Positions 31,450-35,378 of a stretch of 35,378 nucleotides of DNA are shown piece after piece. How positions within the stretch are numbered: the stretch's first letter is position 1; each line of letters begins with the position of its first letter. The stretch is from an uncultured bacterium (lineage in GTDB: Bacteria > Cyanobacteriota > Vampirovibrionia > Gastranaerophilales > Gastranaerophilaceae): NCBI GenBank assembly GCA_905215335.1, contig CAJMPQ010000017.1, positions 1-35,378 of the forward strand, in the 5' to 3' direction. Under the pieces are notes generated by a model. The model was not told where the DNA came from. It saw nothing but the letters and a program-made list of their open reading frames with translations, and ran no database searches. A program made the position numbers and the translations under genes.

Positions 31450-32805
31450 ATGTTTAGAAAAGTATTAATTGCGAATAGGGGAGAAATAGCTGTAAGAATT
31501 ATAAGAGCGTGTAGAGAATTAGGTATTCCTACAGTTGCTATTTATTCACAAGCTGATGCAAATTCTTTGCATGTAAGACTTGCAACAGAAGCTTATTGTA
31601 TTGGACCAGCAAAAAGTGCGGATAGTTATTTAAGCATTCCTGCGATTATGTCTGCCGCGATGGTTTCTGGTGCTGATGCTATTCACCCTGGATATGGTTT
31701 TATGTCAGAAAGAGCTGATTTTGCAGAAATTTGTGAACAGCAAGGTATTAAATTTATTGGCCCATCTTCTGAAGCTATGAAGAAAATGGGTGATAAAGCT
31801 ACAGCTCGTAAGACTATGATTGAAAATGATGTTCCTGTTACTCCTGGTACAGGTATTGTTCATACTGTTGAAGAAGTTCAATCGTTTGCTAATAAAGTTG
31901 GTTATCCGATTATTTTGAAAGCTACAGCTGGTGGTGGCGGTAAAGGTATGAGAATTTGCCGTAACGATGAAGATGTAGAAGTTAATATGAATCTTTGCCA
32001 AACAGAGGCTAAAAATTTCTTCGGAAATCCAGATGTGTATGCTGAAAAATATTTAGAAAACCCTCGTCATATTGAGGTTCAAATTTTAGGAGATAGTTTC
32101 GGTAATGTTGTTCACTTAGGTGAAAGAGATTGTTCAATTCAAAGACGTCACCAAAAATTATTGGAAGAAGCTCCATCTCCAGCTATCAATGAAGAAACAA
32201 GAAAAGAAATGGGTGCAGCAGCAGTTAGAGCCGCAAAAGCTATTAACTATGAAGGTGCTGGTACTTGCGAATTTTTACTTGACCATGATGGTAAATGGTA
32301 TTTCATGGAAATGAATACAAGAATCCAAGTTGAACACTGTGTAACAGAAATGATTTCGAGTGTAGACTTAGTTAGAGAACAAATTCTTGTTGCTTCAGGC
32401 GAAAAATTAAGCTATACACAAGATGATATAAAATTAAGAGGTCATGCTATTGAGTGTCGTATCAATGCTGAAAATCCAGCTAAGAACTTTATGCCAAATC
32501 CTGGTCAAATTACAGGTTATTTAGCACCTGGAGGTTTTGGTGTAAGAGTTGATTCTCATGTTTATCAAGACTATACAATTCCACCATACTATGATTCAAT
32601 GATTGGTAAATTGATTTGTTGGGGAAGAGATAGAAATGAAGCTCGTAGAAGAATGTATAGAGCCTTAAAAGAATATGTTGTAACAGGTGTTGAAACAACT
32701 ATTCCATTCCACCAAGCAATTATTGAAGATGAAGTCTTTATGAGTGGTAATTTTAATACCGGATTTATAGAAGAATTCTATAAACGTAAAGGTTTAGAAG
32801 AATAA
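31450..32805 (+). CDS. accC: biotin carboxylase subunit of acetyl-CoA carboxylase
   Basis: A 451-residue ATP-grasp enzyme of the usual length. MFRKVLIANRGEIAVRI is the family start, KATAGGGGKGMRI the glycine-rich ATP loop, HIEVQILGD and EMNTRIQVEH the catalytic and biotin-binding regions. The C-terminal barrel is complete. It carboxylates the biotin on AccB using bicarbonate and ATP. It lies 71 nt after accB with a stem-loop in the gap. The carboxyltransferase genes accA and accD are not in the window. A terminator follows at 32806-32836. Confidence 0.97.
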   Translation: MFRKVLIANRGEIAVRIIRACRELGIPTVAIYSQADANSLHVRLATEAYCIGPAKSADSYLSIPAIMSAAMVSGADAIHPGYGFMSERADFAEICEQQGIKFIGPSSEAMKKMGDKATARKTMIENDVPVTPGTGIVHTVEEVQSFANKVGYPIILKATAGGGGKGMRICRNDEDVEVNMNLCQTEAKNFFGNPDVYAEKYLENPRHIEVQILGDSFGNVVHLGERDCSIQRRHQKLLEEAPSPAINEETRKEMGAAAVRAAKAINYEGAGTCEFLLDHDGKWYFMEMNTRIQVEHCVTEMISSVDLVREQILVASGEKLSYTQDDIKLRGHAIECRINAENPAKNFMPNPGQITGYLAPGGFGVRVDSHVYQDYTIPPYYDSMIGKLICWGRDRNEARRRMYRALKEYVVTGVETTIPFHQAIIEDEVFMSGNFNTGFIEEFYKRKGLEE

Positions 32806-32836
32806 TAAAAAGCGGCGATTTAATCGCCGCTTTTTT
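32806..32836. terminator. bidirectional terminator between accC and the pseudopilin gene
   Basis: AGCGGCGAT pairs with ATCGCCGCT around TTA, flanked by A-run and T-run (AAAA/TTTTTT), so it works on both strands. It ends accC on the plus strand and, overlapping its stop codon, the pilin gene on the minus strand. Confidence 0.88.
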
Positions 32837-33587
32837 ATTTAACCCATGGATAATCTTTGCTAATTTTCCATCCGTCAAGCATAATAACTGCAGCACAAGC
32901 ATCTCCTGGGGAAAAATATCCGGAGCCACTAGCTTTAGAGTTGCAGCCACCCCAGCCAGTACCAAGTAAAGTTGCTCTATCTCTAGTGCTCATTCCATAA
33001 GATCCTAAAGGTCCTAATCCGTAAGGTTTGAATGATGGGTTCATGTCAGCTGTTGTTAGTATGAATGTAAATACATCTTTACCTATCATTGCGTATTTTT
33101 TAGGATTTCTTATAAATACTCTTACTCTTGTTACTTTATCATAAGGTGATGGATATCTGAAAAATCCGTAACCTACAGGGCTACCCATTTTGGTTACTAC
33201 ATATTGGCCTACCGTTGTATTAACCGAACCAGGTTTTGCAAAGTGAAGTGAATATGGAAGTGCTAATCCTAAACATTTTTCATTAGTCTTACAAGCTTTG
33301 TGCTGAGCTCCTGCAACATATGGTACAATGTATGTTTGTACCCATTTGTCTAATTCATCAGCTTTTGTGTATTCCCATCCTCCAGGTTCACCATAATCTG
33401 CGGTTGCCATTTTCAAAATTTGATTTAATTCTGAAGATGCTTTTTTTACTCCAGTTGCAGTTTCTCGTTTTATGTATTCCTGATATAACATTGGAATCGT
33501 CAGTGCTGCAACAATTCCAATAATTCCTAAAGTTATTAAAACTTCAGCTAAAGTAAATGCAAAATTCTTTTTAAATATCTTTTTCAT
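32835..33587 (-). CDS. type II secretion/type IV pilin-like prepilin
   Basis: 250 residues. Residues 1-10 are a basic leader (KKIFKKNFA), then F11-T-L-A-E15-V-L-I-T-L-G starts the hydrophobic helix, with Glu at mature position 5. The residue before the cleavage site is Ala rather than the usual Gly, which prepilin peptidase tolerates in some lineages. The globular domain has two Cys pairs (KACKTNEKC and GGCNS...GDAC) that could form disulfides, and an aromatic C-terminus (ISKDYPWVK). No assembly ATPase or secretin gene is nearby. GGAGG precedes the ATG. Confidence 0.88.
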   Translation of the reverse strand: MKKIFKKNFAFTLAEVLITLGIIGIVAALTIPMLYQEYIKRETATGVKKASSELNQILKMATADYGEPGGWEYTKADELDKWVQTYIVPYVAGAQHKACKTNEKCLGLALPYSLHFAKPGSVNTTVGQYVVTKMGSPVGYGFFRYPSPYDKVTRVRVFIRNPKKYAMIGKDVFTFILTTADMNPSFKPYGLGPLGSYGMSTRDRATLLGTGWGGCNSKASGSGYFSPGDACAAVIMLDGWKISKDYPWVK

Positions 33588-33623
33588 TCAACCTCCGGTA
33601 TTGGGTAATATATTTTGATTAAG

Positions 33624-33680
33624 TTACCTGTAATGTAATTAAATATACCTAATAGGTAAGATTTTGTCAAATATTTACCT
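33624..33680. promoter_or_regulatory. cluster of TTACCT sites between the pilin and XRE genes
   Basis: TTACCT at 33624-33629, an inverted pair TACCT-AAT-AGGTA at 33646-33658, and TTACCT at 33675-33680 lie in a 146-bp divergent intergenic region. This arrangement suits repeated binding by a helix-turn-helix protein, most simply the XRE regulator encoded next to it. Confidence 0.55.
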
Positions 33681-33712
33681 TATTTTTGATTCAAATGCTT
33701 GACTTAGTTATG

Positions 33713-33718
33713 TAGAAT
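33713..33718 (+). promoter_or_regulatory. candidate -10 box of the XRE gene
   Basis: TAGAAT within TATGTAGAAT, the same decamer found before pnuC (9903-9912). The nearby TTGACT at 33699 is too close to serve as its -35 box; TTCAAA at 33690 has a 17-bp spacing but is weak. Confidence 0.4.
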
Positions 33719-33733
33719 GAAAACGAGGTGGAA

Positions 33734-34057
33734 ATGTCTAGTATAAAGGTTTTATTTGGTAGAAAAATAAAAGAATATCGTAAGCGGAGGCATTATACAC
33801 AAGCACAACTTGCAGAATTAGTTAATGTTGATGATAAACATATAAGTTGTATTGAAAGTGGTAAAAATTTTCCATCTCCGGAGTTGATTGAAAGATTTGC
33901 AAAAGCATTATCTGTTGAGCCTAAGGATTTATTTGAATTTTATTATCTTGAAGATCCAAATGATTTAAAATCAGAAATTATTATGATGTTGGAACATCTT
34001 ACAGATGAAGATTTGGTTTTAACATATAAATATATAAGAACTTTTCTGCTAAAATAA
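33734..34057 (+). CDS. XRE-family transcriptional regulator
   Basis: 107 residues from the ATG at 33734; GTG two codons upstream overlaps the ribosome binding site GAGGTGG and is less likely. A Cro/CI-type helix-turn-helix occupies about residues 10-62: GRKIKEYRKRRHYTQAQLAELVNVDDKHISCIESGKNFPSPELIERFAKAL. The C-terminal 40 residues are helical and may dimerise. The gene shares a promoter region with the divergent pilin gene, where repeated TTACCT sites lie, so control of the pilin and of itself is plausible. FolC follows after 30 nt. Confidence 0.9.
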   Translation: MSSIKVLFGRKIKEYRKRRHYTQAQLAELVNVDDKHISCIESGKNFPSPELIERFAKALSVEPKDLFEFYYLEDPNDLKSEIIMMLEHLTDEDLVLTYKYIRTFLLK

Positions 34058-34087
34058 TTATGTATTTTATGAAGTAGAAGGTTAAGT

Positions 34088-35287
34088 ATGATTAATAATT
34101 ATAATGATGCAGTTAAATTATTAACTTCTGTTGGAAAGTTTCATGTTTCACTTGGTCTAGAAAGAATTTCTAAAGTTTTAGATTTGTTAGGAAACCCACA
34201 AGACCAATTGGATTGTATTCATGTCGCCGGAACTAATGGTAAGGGTTCAGTTTGTGCAATTTTGGCATCAATTTTAAAATGTGCAGGTAAGAAAGTTGGT
34301 TTGTATACATCTCCTCATATCTTTAAATATAATGAAAGAATTCAAATTTCCGGGAAATGTATTACTGATGAAGATTTTGCCAAATATGTTTTTGAAATTT
34401 CAAATCTTGCAGATAAAAATGATATTGATTTAACTGAATTTGAAATATTGACCGCAGTAATGTTCAAGTATTTTGCTGATAATGGTGTAGATGTCGTAGT
34501 TTTAGAAACAGGTTTAGGTGGACGATTTGATGCTACAAATGTTATAAAAAGAAATCTTTGTGCTGTAATTACACATATTGATTATGATCATACTGAGCGA
34601 TTAGGTAATACTTTAGATAAAATTGCTTATGAGAAAGCTGGAATTATTAAAGCAGGTTGTCCTTGTATTGTAATGGAAGGTCGTGAGGTTTATCGTGATG
34701 TAGCGGATGAGAAATGTTCAATGCTTGTTATGATATGTCCTATGGCTGATGTATCCGATTTAGCATTGAAAGGTATTCATCAGCAGGAAAATTTATCATT
34801 GGCTTTAGCTGCAATAGAAACAGTATTTCCAGAAATATCTAAAGAGGTAATAGATGCAGGGTTAAGAACAGTAAAGCATATTTGCAGATTTCAATATATT
34901 CCTGAAAAAAATTTGATAATAGATGGGGCTCATAATCCAAATGGCATATCGTCTTTAGTTCAAAGTCTAGATTTCTATTATCCAAATGAAAAAAGGAGAT
35001 ATATTTTTGGTTGTTTAAATAATAAAGATTATTCAAAAATGTTAGGTTTATTATTTGAAGAGTATGTTGGGCAAACTGAGTATTATATGCCAGAGGTGTA
35101 TTTTTACAAATTTAAACATAAACACTCTTGTGATGTAAAACTTTTGCAAGATAATTGTCCAATTCCGAGTCAGGAGCTTTTGGAAGATACCATTATTGAT
35201 TTTAATGATGGACGATTGAATATTATATGTGGGTCATTGTATATGATATCAGAATTAGTTGAACATTTTAATATCAAGGTTCAATAA
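34088..35287 (+). CDS. folC: folylpolyglutamate/dihydrofolate synthase
   Basis: A 399-residue Mur-ligase-family enzyme. The P-loop is G48-T-N-G-K52-G-S, followed by GLYTSPHIFKYNERIQISG, the FolC signature. E-T-G-L-G-G-R-F-D-A-T-N, H-I-D-Y-D-H and the C-terminal DGAHNPNGI are also typical. It adds glutamate to dihydropteroate and/or folates. It is slightly shorter than the usual 420-430 residues, mainly between the central domain and the LKGIHQQENLSLAL motif. It lies 30 nt after the XRE gene and may share its promoter. Confidence 0.95.
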   Translation: MINNYNDAVKLLTSVGKFHVSLGLERISKVLDLLGNPQDQLDCIHVAGTNGKGSVCAILASILKCAGKKVGLYTSPHIFKYNERIQISGKCITDEDFAKYVFEISNLADKNDIDLTEFEILTAVMFKYFADNGVDVVVLETGLGGRFDATNVIKRNLCAVITHIDYDHTERLGNTLDKIAYEKAGIIKAGCPCIVMEGREVYRDVADEKCSMLVMICPMADVSDLALKGIHQQENLSLALAAIETVFPEISKEVIDAGLRTVKHICRFQYIPEKNLIIDGAHNPNGISSLVQSLDFYYPNEKRRYIFGCLNNKDYSKMLGLLFEEYVGQTEYYMPEVYFYKFKHKHSCDVKLLQDNCPIPSQELLEDTIIDFNDGRLNIICGSLYMISELVEHFNIKVQ

Positions 35288-35330
35288 AATATATTATGTA
35301 AATTTCAAATAATTATTTTTTATTTAAGAG

Positions 35331-35378
35331 GGGTTCGGGGAGCATACTCCCTGATAACTCGAACCATTTGATCACGCG
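35331..35378 (+). ncRNA. 5' part of a structured RNA, possibly SRP RNA (cut by window end)
   Basis: After an AT-rich stretch the sequence becomes GC-rich and folds: GGTTCG (332-337) pairs with CGAACC (360-365), enclosing the hairpin GGGAG-CATA-CTCCC (338-351); all positions are 35,000 plus. The order GGGGAG..CTCCCTG..AACTCGAA resembles the first part of Gram-positive-type SRP RNA. The conserved GGAAG tetraloop domain, if present, lies beyond the window, so the identity is unproven. No open reading frame covers it. Confidence 0.35.

Noticed and set aside
33699..33704. TTGACT as -35 box of the XRE gene
   Set aside because: Only 8 bp separate it from the TAGAAT -10 candidate, and no -10 box lies 16-18 bp downstream.
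1..35378. CRISPR arrays, rRNA genes, prophage or complete insertion sequences
   Set aside because: No regularly spaced repeats, rRNA signatures, transposase or phage structural proteins were seen on either strand.

Overview
The window is a low-GC (roughly 30%) bacterial chromosome segment. Several signs point to a non-photosynthetic relative of cyanobacteria, most likely a gut Gastranaerophilales (Melainabacteria/Vampirovibrionia). There is an LdpA-type iron-sulfur protein at 5529-6488. The order efp-accB(-accC) at 30313-32805 matches the efp-accB neighbourhood known from cyanobacteria. There is a T2SS/T4P-type pseudopilin, and many lineage-specific proteins carry a short F-x-G/N-like motif near the N-terminus. 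The taxonomic call is inference; no rRNA is present to confirm it. No prophage, insertion sequence, CRISPR array or intact transposase was found.

Layout. 1-96: 3' part of an initiator tRNA-fMet with its terminator. 205-5296: accessory part, with lineage-specific hypotheticals, an autoregulated MarR-cupin operon (1327-2198), a small membrane protein and a HAD-IIB phosphatase. 5529-7930: ldpA, a HAD phosphatase and an L,D-transpeptidase. 7937-11677: lineage-specific proteins, tRNA-Ala(GGC), PnuC, and three membrane proteins that look like one divergent family. 11818-16743: a secreted beta-barrel-like protein, a DHA2 drug exporter behind an 18-bp palindrome, a 751-residue protein joining a GHKL ATPase-like domain to a C-terminal HExxH motif, and tRNA-Pro(CGG). 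16809-20984: acyl-CoA/ACP synthetase, a GH77 glucanotransferase and a small tagged protein. 21062-23236: a MarR-DHA2 exporter pair. 23235-35287: mostly housekeeping genes (DegT-like enzyme, M20 peptidase, MutS2, HemW, PurB, EF-P, AccB, AccC, pseudopilin, XRE regulator, FolC). 35331-35378: the start of a structured RNA cut by the window edge.

How the genes work together. EF-P/AccB/AccC form a translation and fatty-acid initiation block; the FadD-like enzyme could recycle fatty acids. MalQ works on stored or dietary glucans, PnuC imports a nicotinamide nucleoside, and FolC finishes folates. Two MarR circuits and two efflux pumps suggest exposure to bile salts, phenolics or antibiotics (inference).

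The main points for a second look are the GHKL/HExxH fusion, the recurrent N-terminal motif (present even on the enzymes MalQ and HAD), several genes whose ATG sits 6-7 nt after a -10 box (apparently leaderless mRNAs), the MarR operator placed exactly in the -35/-10 spacer and repeated before the cupin gene, and an LdpA homologue in an apparently non-photosynthetic genome.
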